From contig JALSGP010000007.1 of the NCBI GenBank assembly GCA_026982705.1, positions 1 to 64,000 of the forward strand: DNA of 64,000 nt. Reading direction: 5' to 3'. A program made the position numbers and the translations under genes. The notes under the pieces are model-generated. The model was not told the origin of the DNA and did not search any database. It was given only the letters and a program-made list of their open reading frames with translations. This document shows positions 1-8,741 of the stretch, one piece after another. Positions within the stretch are counted from its first letter, which is position 1, and each line of letters begins with the position of its first letter. The stretch is from Alphaproteobacteria bacterium (lineage in GTDB: Bacteria; Pseudomonadota; Alphaproteobacteria; Geminicoccales; Geminicoccaceae).

Positions 1-3000
1 GTGCCGGTGGCGCGGGTCGCCGTCGGGACACCGCTCACCGTGACCCTGCGCCGGCCGGTGCGGGCCGATCGACTGCGCGTGCTCCCCCGCATCCCCGGCG
101 GGTCCGTCTACCGCCTGCGGATCGAGGTGAGCCCCGACGGCGAGGGCTGGGAGACGGTCGAGGACGTCGAGGACGTCCGGGGACGTACGCCGGTCGGCGT
201 CGCCCTGGCCGATCGCCCGGTCCAGGGCGTGCGGGTGACGGCGACGGCGCGGACCGGCGACAGCCGGGTGCTCGAGCTCGAGGAGATCGAGCTCTGGAGT
301 CGCGACCACATCCCGCGCCTGCGCTTCGACCTCGCCTGGGCCGGCCACGGCGGACGGGTGATCGGCGTCGCGCCGCCCGTGGACGAACCCCAGCGGCCTC
401 TCTTCTCTCTGATCGACGGCAATCCCTCGAGCTGGTGGGCCGGCGCCCCCGGCGCTTCCGAAGTGGAGGTGACCCTGGGCTTCCTCGAGGACCGCACCTT
501 CGTGGTGGATGCCGTCCAGCTGGTGGTGGATCCGACCAAGGGGATCCCCGCGCGACTCGAGATCCAGGTCAGCACCGAGGGACCGGACGGTCCGTACCGG
601 ACGGTCGGCGTGTTCGAGGTCCCCGAGGAGCGCGAACCGCTGTTCGTCTTCGACCCCCATCCGGCTCGCTATGTGCGGCTGCGGGCGATGGAGCCGCGGG
701 GTTCGGCCCGCATCTGGCTCGCCGCGGTGCGGATCTTCGAGGCCGAGGGCGAGGGACTGCCGTCGCGCTTTGCCACCCTCGCCGCGATTCCGTCCGAGGC
801 GCCGCCGGCGGCACGCAATCTCGCGCTTTGGGCCAACGGCGGTGAGCTGGTCGCCCGTCCGGCGGCACTGGAGGGCGAACCGCGTCGCCTGCAGGACGGC
901 ATCTTCCACAGCGGGGCGGTGCATTTCGAGCTCGAGGAAGCCCCGTTCGTGCTGGCCTTTCTCGGCGGGCGACGGGTGCGCGTCGACGAGGTCAGGTTCC
1001 ATCCGCAGAACTTCGGCTGGCCCGGAAGGGTGCGCGTCGAGGTGGCCGAGACGCCGGAAGGCCCCTTCACGCCGGTGGCCGATCGCCTGCTGCCGCCCGG
1101 CGAGGGCTGGCGTGCCGTGCGCTTCGAGCCGGTCGAGACCCGCTACCTCCGCCTCGTGATCCGGCCGGATCCCCGGGACGGAGGCAAGGAGTCCCTGACC
1201 GAGATCGCGGTGCTGGAGCGGCCCCGGGAGGGGGCGCCCTCGGTGCTGGAGGTGCCGAACGCGGAACGGCGGCCCCTCGGGCCGAACTTGGCCCTCGCCC
1301 CGCTCGGCGGCCGCGTGGTGCGTGTCACGTCCGAGGAGCGGCACCAGGGCTGGTCGGCCCGCCGGCTGATCGACGGACTGGTGGCCGATCAGTGGTATCT
1401 CGCGCGCGGCTCCGGCGGATTCGTCACGGCGAAGGCGCCCACCTGGCCCGTGGAGATCGACCTCGCCCTCGCCGGTGACCGGCCGGCCCGGCTGGTCGGC
1501 ATCGGCATCGACCCGCAGGTGCGGGTGCGCGAGCTCGGCTTGTTGGACACCGATTTCCGCGCCGCCCCCGAGGACCGGCCCCGCCGGTTCGAGATCGAGA
1601 CCAGCCTCGACGGCACGTCCTGGACCCCGGTGCTGCGGGGCATGCTCCGCCCCCACTGGGTGCGACAGGTGTTCGCCTTCGCCGAACCGGTGTCGGCCCG
1701 CTTCGTGCGCTTCCGCTTCCTCGACAACTATGGCGGCAAGCGCCTGGCCCTGGGCGAGCTCGAGGCCTATGGCGATCCCACGCGGGACACCGTGTCCTGG
1801 CCCCTCGCGAATCGCGAATTGAACATTGCCCGACCGGAACTGGGCGGGGCGGTGGTGACCTACACGTCCCAATATGCGGGCGGCGAGGCCTACGTCGGCA
1901 ATCTGTTCGACGGTGAGCCGAAGAGCATCTGGAGCCCCGGTGACGGGTGGCGCTGGCCGCAGAAGGTGGTGCTCGCCTTCGCCGGCAACGCCGAGGCCGA
2001 GATCGCGGCGCTCGAGATCATACCCCGTGAGCCCGCCTATCGGCCGAAGGTGGTCAAGATCCGCACGAGCCGCGATCCCAACCCCACCCGTGGCTACACC
2101 CTGGTCGGCCGCTTCGAGGCACCCGCCGACGTGCCGAGCTGGCGGATCGACTTCCCCGAGCCCGTGCGCGCCCGCTTCCTGGAGGTCTCCTTCGTCGAGG
2201 GGTTCGATCCACGGCGCCTCGGCGTGGGCGAACTCCGGGTGATCGAGGTCCGCCGTCCCGGCTATCGTTCGGTGCTGGCGCGCGCCGCCGAGGACCGCGG
2301 TGGGGTCGGCACGGACGAAACGCGCGAGCAGCCCTGGACGATCGCGGCCGACCTCGGGGAACGCGAGCCCAACGACGACCCGGCCTCGGCGCAGATCGTG
2401 GAACCCGGCCCCGGTGTGGCCGGCCGCATCGATCCCCTGGGCGAGCGCGACACCTATCTGCTCACCACCACCGACGAGATCCCGCGCGCCTATCGCTTCG
2501 CCATCGAGGGCCGCCCCGCGCTCAAGACCCGCCTCGAGGTGGAGGACAAGGGTGGCGAGACGGTCTTCACCCTCGATCCCGCTCGCGGTCGCAGCCGGTT
2601 CGAGGGAACGGTGACGCTCGGCCAGGCCTCCCACCTCCTCCGACTGTACGAGCCGCGCACCCGCATTGTGCTGGTGGTGGACAAGAGCGGCAGCATGGAG
2701 GCGCGGATGGAGGACGCGCGCGCGGCGGTGGAGCGCTTTCTCGCCGGCATGACCGAACAGGAGGAGATCGCGCTCCTGGTGTTCTCGAAGGAGGTGGAGC
2801 TGGCGCAGGACTTCACCGCCGACCGTACGGCGCTGCGCGCGGCGGCACGCAGGACGCTCCGGGCGGGGGGCGGGACCCGGCTCTACGACGCCATGATGCA
2901 GGCGACCGAGCTGCTGGAAGGCTATCGGGGCAACCGGGCGATCGTGCTGCTGTCCGACGGTGCCGACAGCGGTTCCGAAGATGCGGAGGCCGGCACGGTG

Positions 3001-5043
3001 TTCGCCCGCATGCGCGAGAGTGGCATCCGCTTCTATGCCATCGCCCTCGGCGAGGGAATGTGGCGCTACGAGCCCGCGATCGGCACGGTGCCCGCGCGCA
3101 TGCTGGATTTCTGGGCGCGGGCCAGCGATGGGGCGATGCTCGCGACCCCGAGTTCGAGCGAGCTCGAACGGCTCTATGCCCGCATCGCCCGGGATCTGCG
3201 CAGCGGCACCCGCTATCGCTTCCGCCTGACGCCGGAGGAGGGCCGCGGCCGACTGGTGGTGCGCCAGACCGGCGAGCGCATCGCCGGCGTCGGCGTGCCC
3301 GATCGCATCCTGTTCATCCTCGATGCGTCCGGCTCCATGCGCGGCAAGGACGCCCGCGGAAAGGTCAAGATGCGCACCGCCAAGCGGGTGCTGACCGATC
3401 TGGTGCGCGCGCTGCCCGACGACGTGATGGTGGGCCTGCGCGTCTACGGCCATCGCTATCCACGCAAGCCCAAGGCGCGCAGCTGCACGGACAGCCAGCT
3501 GGTGGTGCCGTTCCAGCGGGTGGACAAGGATGCCTTCGCCGCCTTCGTCGAGCAGATCCGCCCGCGCGGCCAGACTCCCATCGGTCTGTCGCTGGCGCAG
3601 GTGGCCGACGACTTCGGCGATGTGCCGGGCCGCAAGGTGGTGGTGCTGATCACCGACGGCGAGGAGACCTGTTCGCCGGAACCCGGCGATCCCGACCACC
3701 CGCCCGCGGTGGTCCGGCGACTGCAGGAACGGGGTGTCGACGTGCAGGTCCAGATCGTCGGCTTCGACATCCGGAAGTCCGAGGTGCGGGACTTCCTCGA
3801 GGAACTCGCCGCGAGCACCGGCGGGCGCTTCTACCGGGCGGACGACGCCGCGGGCCTCGCCCGGGCCCTGGACGAGGCGCTGCGGGCCCGTTTCCGGGTG
3901 GTGGACCTGTTCGGTCAGGTGGTCGCCGAGGGCGTGCTGGACGGCGGCGCGGTGGAACTGCCCGCCGGCCTCTACCGGCTCGAGGTGGCCTCCACCCGTC
4001 CGCTGGTGGTGGAGGAGGTGCGCATCGAGGCCGGGCGCGAGACCCGCATCGACATCAACCGCGAGGGCGAGGAGATCGCCGTCGATCGCAGCATCGGCGC
4101 GCCCGTCACGGCGCTGGCGCGGGCCGAGGGTCCGGCGCCCACGGGGACGGTGACCCGACCGGAAGCGACCGAGGGCACGCCGGCCACCGCGCAACCGCCC
4201 TCCCCCGCGGCGCCATCCGGACCGGCGCCCGCGGTCTCGCCGCGGGAGACGCGCATCGCGATGCTCCTGGACGAGGCGGAGGACCTGTTCCGGCAGCAGA
4301 AACTGACCACGCCCGAGGAGGAGTCGGCGCTCGCCCGCTATCGGGCGGTGCTGGCCCTCGATCCCGACAATGCGGAGGCCCGCGCCGGCATCCGGCGGAT
4401 CGTCCGCACCTATGCGGCATGGGCCGACCGGGCCGAGAAGCGGGGCGATCTCGCCAAGGCGGAACGCTACTACGGCCGTGCGCTGGTGGCCGATCCGCAG
4501 GCGGGCGAGGTCTACATGCTCCGCGGACTGGTGCGGCTGCAGCGCGATCGTTACCGGCAAGCGGCGCAGGATTTCGAGCGTGCGCGCCGGCTGATGCCCG
4601 ACCGACCGGAGGCCGATTTCTATCTGGGGATCGCCGAGCTCAAGGCCGATCGGCCGGAGAAGGCGCTCGCCCCGCTCGAGCGGGTCTGGCAGAGCGAGTC
4701 GGATCGACGTTTCGATGCGGCCCACCTGCGGGCCATCGCCCTGATCCAGGCCGACCGTCCGCGCGAGGCCTTCGATCAGCTGATGGCCGCCCTCGAGGCC
4801 AAGGGCGACTGCGAGTCCGCGCCCCTCGACGACACCTGCACCCAGTTCTGGTCACTCACCGTCCTGAGCCTGCGGATGATGGGCCGGGACGACGTGGTCA
4901 TGGAGAGTATGCCGGAGGTGCTGGAGCTCGGCCCCACCTCGCCCGAGGTCTACGATGCCGTGGCCGAGACCTTCCGGGACAACGGCCGCGAGGAGGAGGC
5001 GCGGCGGATCGAGGCCATGCGCCGACAGCGCTTCGGGCGCTGA
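1..5043 (+). CDS. Giant discoidin-like / double VWA / TPR protein (5' end may be outside window)
   Basis: This is an open frame of 1680 codons from the first base of the window (GTG); no signal peptide is visible, so the true start is probably upstream. Residues about 1-760 hold roughly five discoidin (F5/8 type C)-like beta domains, recognisable by repeated 'NLA...GG' openings, 'LIDG/LFDG' and 'ARYVRLR/ARFVRFR' strands. A segment near 785 starting EPNDDPASAQIV resembles a bacterial pre-peptidase C domain. Two von Willebrand A domains follow, with MIDAS motifs DKSGSM (about 895) and DASGSM (about 1108). A Pro/Ala linker then leads to TPR-like helices (about 1415-1680). The family role would be an extracytoplasmic binding scaffold with metal-dependent adhesion domains; the ligand is unknown. 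It ends 6 bp from a converging gene. Confidence 0.85.
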   Translation: MPVARVAVGTPLTVTLRRPVRADRLRVLPRIPGGSVYRLRIEVSPDGEGWETVEDVEDVRGRTPVGVALADRPVQGVRVTATARTGDSRVLELEEIELWSRDHIPRLRFDLAWAGHGGRVIGVAPPVDEPQRPLFSLIDGNPSSWWAGAPGASEVEVTLGFLEDRTFVVDAVQLVVDPTKGIPARLEIQVSTEGPDGPYRTVGVFEVPEEREPLFVFDPHPARYVRLRAMEPRGSARIWLAAVRIFEAEGEGLPSRFATLAAIPSEAPPAARNLALWANGGELVARPAALEGEPRRLQDGIFHSGAVHFELEEAPFVLAFLGGRRVRVDEVRFHPQNFGWPGRVRVEVAETPEGPFTPVADRLLPPGEGWRAVRFEPVETRYLRLVIRPDPRDGGKESLTEIAVLERPREGAPSVLEVPNAERRPLGPNLALAPLGGRVVRVTSEERHQGWSARRLIDGLVADQWYLARGSGGFVTAKAPTWPVEIDLALAGDRPARLVGIGIDPQVRVRELGLLDTDFRAAPEDRPRRFEIETSLDGTSWTPVLRGMLRPHWVRQVFAFAEPVSARFVRFRFLDNYGGKRLALGELEAYGDPTRDTVSWPLANRELNIARPELGGAVVTYTSQYAGGEAYVGNLFDGEPKSIWSPGDGWRWPQKVVLAFAGNAEAEIAALEIIPREPAYRPKVVKIRTSRDPNPTRGYTLVGRFEAPADVPSWRIDFPEPVRARFLEVSFVEGFDPRRLGVGELRVIEVRRPGYRSVLARAAEDRGGVGTDETREQPWTIAADLGEREPNDDPASAQIVEPGPGVAGRIDPLGERDTYLLTTTDEIPRAYRFAIEGRPALKTRLEVEDKGGETVFTLDPARGRSRFEGTVTLGQASHLLRLYEPRTRIVLVVDKSGSMEARMEDARAAVERFLAGMTEQEEIALLVFSKEVELAQDFTADRTALRAAARRTLRAGGGTRLYDAMMQATELLEGYRGNRAIVLLSDGADSGSEDAEAGTVFARMRESGIRFYAIALGEGMWRYEPAIGTVPARMLDFWARASDGAMLATPSSSELERLYARIARDLRSGTRYRFRLTPEEGRGRLVVRQTGERIAGVGVPDRILFILDASGSMRGKDARGKVKMRTAKRVLTDLVRALPDDVMVGLRVYGHRYPRKPKARSCTDSQLVVPFQRVDKDAFAAFVEQIRPRGQTPIGLSLAQVADDFGDVPGRKVVVLITDGEETCSPEPGDPDHPPAVVRRLQERGVDVQVQIVGFDIRKSEVRDFLEELAASTGGRFYRADDAAGLARALDEALRARFRVVDLFGQVVAEGVLDGGAVELPAGLYRLEVASTRPLVVEEVRIEAGRETRIDINREGEEIAVDRSIGAPVTALARAEGPAPTGTVTRPEATEGTPATAQPPSPAAPSGPAPAVSPRETRIAMLLDEAEDLFRQQKLTTPEEESALARYRAVLALDPDNAEARAGIRRIVRTYAAWADRAEKRGDLAKAERYYGRALVADPQAGEVYMLRGLVRLQRDRYRQAAQDFERARRLMPDRPEADFYLGIAELKADRPEKALAPLERVWQSESDRRFDAAHLRAIALIQADRPREAFDQLMAALEAKGDCESAPLDDTCTQFWSLTVLSLRMMGRDDVVMESMPEVLELGPTSPEVYDAVAETFRDNGREEEARRIEAMRRQRFGR

Positions 5044-5049
5044 GCTCTG

Positions 5050-5571
5050 TCAGCGGCCGGCGGCGGTGAGGCAGCGGCGGGTGAGACTGGCGGTGAGGGC
5101 GTCCACCGCCACTTCCCGCAGGGGCCAGCTCCGCAGCGAGGCCACCTCCGGCGGCGGCGCCACGTAGACGAAGCCGGAATAGGCGAAGCCGTCGCCGGTG
5201 GGCCGGCAATCGGCGAGACGGACGGCGGGATCACGGTCCAGGATCACGAGGCGGGGCCCGGCGAGGCGCAGCCACAGCTCACCGGGTTCGAGGGCGGTGA
5301 GATTGCCGCGGCAGGCGGGCTCCGGCGGCGGTTCGGAAAGGCGCACCCGCAGGTCCAGCAGCACCACCTCGCCCTGGCGCCGCCGCAGGAAGGCGGCGAG
5401 CGCCTCCTCCTCCGGGGAGGGTTCGCGGGCGAAGGCCTCCTCCGCCGGTGGCAGATGGAGGGCGACGGCGAGGGCGGCGAGGCGCCGCTCGTCCGGAAGA
5501 CATTCGACGGCGGCCCGGACGGGAAGGGCCGCCAGCAGTGCCGCCAGCACGATCAGCCGCCGGACCCCCAT
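5050..5571 (-). CDS. Small secreted protein of unknown function
   Basis: It encodes 173 residues starting MGVRRLIVLAALLAALPVRA, a clear Sec signal peptide followed by a short mature domain. The mature part has four Cys (in ECLP, ACRG, DCRP and RRCL), which suggests disulfides in the periplasm. A GTG at 5706 lies in the same frame, but only the ATG at 5571 places the hydrophobic leader at the N-terminus, so that start was chosen. I recognise no family. It is the last gene of the minus-strand run that begins at 11532, 89 bp after the preceding gene, and it converges on the giant VWA gene. Confidence 0.65.
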   Translation of the reverse strand: MGVRRLIVLAALLAALPVRAAVECLPDERRLAALAVALHLPPAEEAFAREPSPEEEALAAFLRRRQGEVVLLDLRVRLSEPPPEPACRGNLTALEPGELWLRLAGPRLVILDRDPAVRLADCRPTGDGFAYSGFVYVAPPPEVASLRSWPLREVAVDALTASLTRRCLTAAGR

Positions 5572-5706
5572 CGCACCAGCGGCGGCACCAGCAGCGCCAG
5601 CAGCAGTCCGCCGCCCACCAGCAGCGACACCGCTCCAGCGCAGCGGCAACCAGCGATCGATCAGTCGGGCGAGCGCCGGGATCCACGGGTCGATTCCCTC
5701 GGACAC
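5553..5706 (-). pseudogene. Possible small membrane-protein ORF broken by a frameshift
   Basis: From GTG 5706, preceded by a GGAGAGGAGG-type ribosome site, the frame reads VSEGIDPWIPALARLIDRW and then loses coding character. One base away a different frame carries a convincing membrane helix (VSLLVGGGLLLALLVPPLV) and ends at TGA 5555-5553, overlapping the next gene's ATG by 19 bp. Removing one G near 5632-5640 would join the two into a single protein of about 50 residues. The helix frame is also the frame of the upstream 515-residue protein after its stop at 5661. It could therefore be a small gene with a frameshift or sequencing error, or the disrupted C-terminal anchor of the upstream protein. 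Confidence 0.3.
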
Positions 5707-7208
5707 CCCTCCTCTCCGGGCCGCAGGGGCGCACTCACCAGCAGCCGGCCGAGACCGTGGCCGGCGAAGTCGGGACTGTAGACGGCGCGAAGCACGCCGG
5801 CCCCGGCCGGGACCGGCAGCTCCACGGTGAGCGCGGCGCCGGGAGCCAGTGTCACCCGATCCCCCTCCGCCAGCGGATCCGGCGCCCGTCCCGGCATCGC
5901 GCCGACGAGGCCCGGACGCGGGGCCTCCGCCGCCGGCATCAGTCGCACCGTCGTCGTCGTGAGGGGACGCACCCGCGCCGGCGTCGCACCGCGGTTCTCC
6001 AGGACCACCCGCACCCGTCCCGCACCGGCGCAGACGAGTCCCAGCCGCAGGGGTTCGGTCAGGGCGCGCTCCGTCGCAGCCTCGGCGGCGGGGACCAGCC
6101 GTGCCACCCAGCCGCGCGGCGGGTCCTCGCCGCGGAACCACCCGGCCAGATAGAGCACGCCGTCGCCGTCGCGGGCGAGGCGGACGGGGACGGTGGGGCG
6201 ACCGCGGTCCCCCAGATCGGCCACCGGCTGCGGCCGCCCGCCCGGTCGGTGGACCAGCAGCTCCCCCCGCTCGCCCTCGCCGTCGTCGCGGGCGACGGCC
6301 AGCAGGACCGCTCCGTCCTCGAGGGCAAGCCCCGCGCCCACCATGCGATCGACCCCGTCGAAGGGCCCCTCGACCGCGAGCACGGTGCCGTCCTCCCGCC
6401 GCACCGTGGCGAAGACCGGGTGGAAGCGCACGCCGCGGTCGGTGAGGAGTCCCGCGTGCCCCACCAGCCGCAGCACCTCGCCCGCGGGGAACACGGCGAC
6501 CGGCTCGAAGCCGTCCCCGTCGCCGAATCGCCGCTGCCAGAACGGTTCTCCCTTGAAGCCGAAGCGGGCGAGCCAGCCGCCGAGACCGGCGCCGGCGGCC
6601 TCGAAGGACCATCCGCCCGCGAGGAAGTCCTCCGCGCCCAGGATCCGCGCCACCTGCGCCGAGCGCGGCCGCACATCCTCGAAGGGCCACTCCCCCTCCA
6701 GCACCAGCCCGTCGGCACGGAAGACGGCGGCCACGCCGACGGCATCCGCGCCCATGGCCGGCCCCGCCTCACCCACCGCCAGCACGCGCCCGAAACCCGT
6801 GTCCACGGCATGGAAGCGAACCGGTCCGCCGCCCCCCACGGTGGCCTCGGCGAGCCGGCGGCCGCGCCTCGGATCCAGGACCACCACCCAGCCGCGCGCG
6901 GGCACCGTGGTCGCCTCCTGCCACGAGCCCACCAGCACCACGCGCCCGTCCCCGAGGGCGGCCCCGTCGCGGAAGTCGCAGCGGAGACAGTCGATGGACG
7001 TGCGGCGCCCCACGGCGAGGGTGGCGGGGTCCAGCAGCGCCCACCAGGCCCGGCCATCGGTCCCGGGGCCCGCCGCCAACAGCCCCGCGGGCGTCGGCAC
7101 CAGCACGTGGACCTCGTCCGGAAACCGGACGAGGTCCGTCACCCGCCAGGTCTCCGCCGCCGCCGCGGTCCCCATCGCCCACAGGGCGATCAGCGCCGCG
7201 GCCAGCAT
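5661..7208 (-). CDS. Secreted beta-rich protein of unknown function
   Basis: It encodes 515 residues beginning MLAAALIALWAMGTAAAA, a Sec signal peptide. An in-frame ATG at 7253 would add 15 polar residues before the leader. The ATG at 7208 was preferred because it exposes the leader and has a G-rich ribosome site. The mature part alternates short hydrophobic strands with Gly-Asp-Gly turns (GDGRVVLVG, EDGAVLLAVARDDG, GDGVLYLAGW), as in WD40- or Kelch-like beta-propellers. Its last 150 residues (VRVVLENRGATPARV) look like an Ig-like domain. Function is unknown. The extreme C-terminus may be altered by a frame change (see the entry at 5553-5706). Confidence 0.65.
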   Translation of the reverse strand: MLAAALIALWAMGTAAAAETWRVTDLVRFPDEVHVLVPTPAGLLAAGPGTDGRAWWALLDPATLAVGRRTSIDCLRCDFRDGAALGDGRVVLVGSWQEATTVPARGWVVVLDPRRGRRLAEATVGGGGPVRFHAVDTGFGRVLAVGEAGPAMGADAVGVAAVFRADGLVLEGEWPFEDVRPRSAQVARILGAEDFLAGGWSFEAAGAGLGGWLARFGFKGEPFWQRRFGDGDGFEPVAVFPAGEVLRLVGHAGLLTDRGVRFHPVFATVRREDGTVLAVEGPFDGVDRMVGAGLALEDGAVLLAVARDDGEGERGELLVHRPGGRPQPVADLGDRGRPTVPVRLARDGDGVLYLAGWFRGEDPPRGWVARLVPAAEAATERALTEPLRLGLVCAGAGRVRVVLENRGATPARVRPLTTTTVRLMPAAEAPRPGLVGAMPGRAPDPLAEGDRVTLAPGAALTVELPVPAGAGVLRAVYSPDFAGHGLGRLLVSAPLRPGEEGCPRESTRGSRRSPD

Positions 7209-7291
7209 CCGGATCCCCCGCACGGTCCCCTCCGCCGTCTCTGCGGGGTCCATTCTAGCGGGACGCGGCACCGGCGACGAGCCGGAAACCC

Positions 7292-7930
7292 TCACCGGCG
7301 CCCGCGCGGCCCGGTGCCAGCCCGTTCCACCCGCACCAGCTTCAGCCGCTCGCGGCGGCCGTCGGCCCACTTCTTGGACCGCTCCACCCAGTGCCCGAGC
7401 CCGGAGGACCAGTACCAGACATGGGTGCGGAGCACCTCGCCGGTCTCCGGGTCGTGACGGCGGCAGACCACCTTCCAGGTGGGGAAGACGCCGGCCGGCA
7501 CCACCCGCTCGCGGGCGCCGGCGGCGCGACAACGCCAGAGTTCCGTGCGCCTGGTCCGGCGCCCGTCCTTCTTGCGGATCACCTCGTAGGTGACGCGGAC
7601 GGTGCGGCGGCTGCCCTTGCGGGCGGGGTGCAGATCCCCGCGCACCTCGAGGGCGACGGTACGCCCGCGGGTGCGGCGGCCGTCCCATGCCACCATGGGC
7701 ACGAAGGGATCGACCTTGACGAAGGTAACGCCGCGGTCAGTGCGCCAGGTCACGCGCTCACCGTCCACCCGCACCACCTCGCGGACCGTCTCGCGGCCGC
7801 GGGCATCCACGTAGACGAAGCGATCGCCCGGAAGATGGCCGGTCCGTTCGAGGGCGGGGGTGGCGCAGGCGGCGAGCAGCAGCAGACCGCAGCCGGCGAT
7901 GGCGGTGCGCAGGATCGTCAGGCGGCGCAC
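7292..7930 (-). CDS. Putative lipoprotein of unknown function
   Basis: It encodes 212 residues. The leader MRRLTILRTAIAGCGLLLLAAC ends in the lipobox LAAC, so the product is predicted to be cut and lipidated by Lsp. GTG 7930 was chosen because GGAG lies 8 nt upstream and the lipobox then falls at the normal position. The mature protein is short, basic and beta-rich (RTVRVTYEVIRKKDGRRTRR), with a Trp-rich patch near HVWYWSSGLGHW; the shape suggests a beta-barrel or lipocalin-like fold, but I do not recognise the family. Its first 13 bp overlap the end of the hydrolase gene, so translation of the two is probably coupled. Confidence 0.75.
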   Translation of the reverse strand: MRRLTILRTAIAGCGLLLLAACATPALERTGHLPGDRFVYVDARGRETVREVVRVDGERVTWRTDRGVTFVKVDPFVPMVAWDGRRTRGRTVALEVRGDLHPARKGSRRTVRVTYEVIRKKDGRRTRRTELWRCRAAGARERVVPAGVFPTWKVVCRRHDPETGEVLRTHVWYWSSGLGHWVERSKKWADGRRERLKLVRVERAGTGPRGRR

Positions 7931-8727
7931 GGCAGGGACTCCTTTTCGGCAGAGACGTGGCACAGTTCGGTGAAGATCCGTTCCACCAGCCGCCCGCGGG
8001 CCGGGTCCACACAGGCGGCGAAGTCGTGACCGGCGCCGGGCAGCAGCTGGAGGACCACATCGACGGCGAGGCCCCGTCGGTGGGCCGCCGTCTCGAGGGC
8101 CGCGCACCAGCGGCGCGCCCGCTCCAGCCGGTTCGTGCCCTGCAGGGCGTCGAGGCGGCTGCCGCTACGGACCGTCTCGTCGCGCTCGATGTCCTCGCTG
8201 CCCACGAACACGCGGATGGGACGGCGCAGGAAGGGTTCGAGACGGAAGACGAGATCGGGCAGCCGCCGGCATGGCGCGAGCCCGTAGGGATAGCGGAGGT
8301 CCGGATCGGGCATGGTGTACCAGCCGGCCGCCGCGAGCAGGAGGACGTCGACGAGATGCGGCCAGGCGAGGGCGAAGCGGTGGGCGAACTGGGCGCCGCC
8401 GGAGAAGCCGAAGAGGGAGAAGCGCCGCACCGGCCGCCCGCGACGCGCCTCGAGATCGGCGAGGGCGGCGAGGAGGCCCAGATCGGCCCGCCGGCCGCGG
8501 CGCCCGAGCCGCTGATAGTCCGGATAACGGGTGGCGTCGAACAGCGGCGCCATCACCGTCCAGCCGCAGCGCCGCGCCGTCTCGTGGAACGCCCGCGCAT
8601 GCGCCTCGGCGTTGCGGGAGATGCCGTGCACCGCGACCAGCAGCGGAGAGGCGGGATCGTCCGCCGCACCCGCCAGCCAGTAGGGCGGGTGGTCGTCACG
8701 ACCGGCGATCCTCTCGATCCGATCCAT
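7918..8727 (-). CDS. Alpha/beta hydrolase
   Basis: It encodes 269 residues of the alpha/beta-hydrolase fold. VAVHGISRNAEAHA supplies the oxyanion-hole strand and turn, GFSGG is the nucleophile elbow with the catalytic Ser, and GAGHDF carries the C-terminal His. The layout resembles PHB-depolymerase-like or feruloyl-esterase-like hydrolases; there is no signal peptide, so it is probably cytoplasmic. ATG 8727 is preferred over GTG 8745 because AAAGGAGT lies just upstream. It sits between the ABC exporter, whose TGA overlaps the alternative GTG, and the lipoprotein, suggesting a role in the same process. The substrate is not evident. Confidence 0.85.
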   Translation of the reverse strand: MDRIERIAGRDDHPPYWLAGAADDPASPLLVAVHGISRNAEAHARAFHETARRCGWTVMAPLFDATRYPDYQRLGRRGRRADLGLLAALADLEARRGRPVRRFSLFGFSGGAQFAHRFALAWPHLVDVLLLAAAGWYTMPDPDLRYPYGLAPCRRLPDLVFRLEPFLRRPIRVFVGSEDIERDETVRSGSRLDALQGTNRLERARRWCAALETAAHRRGLAVDVVLQLLPGAGHDFAACVDPARGRLVERIFTELCHVSAEKESLPCAA

Positions 8728-8741
8728 CGACCGTACTCCTT

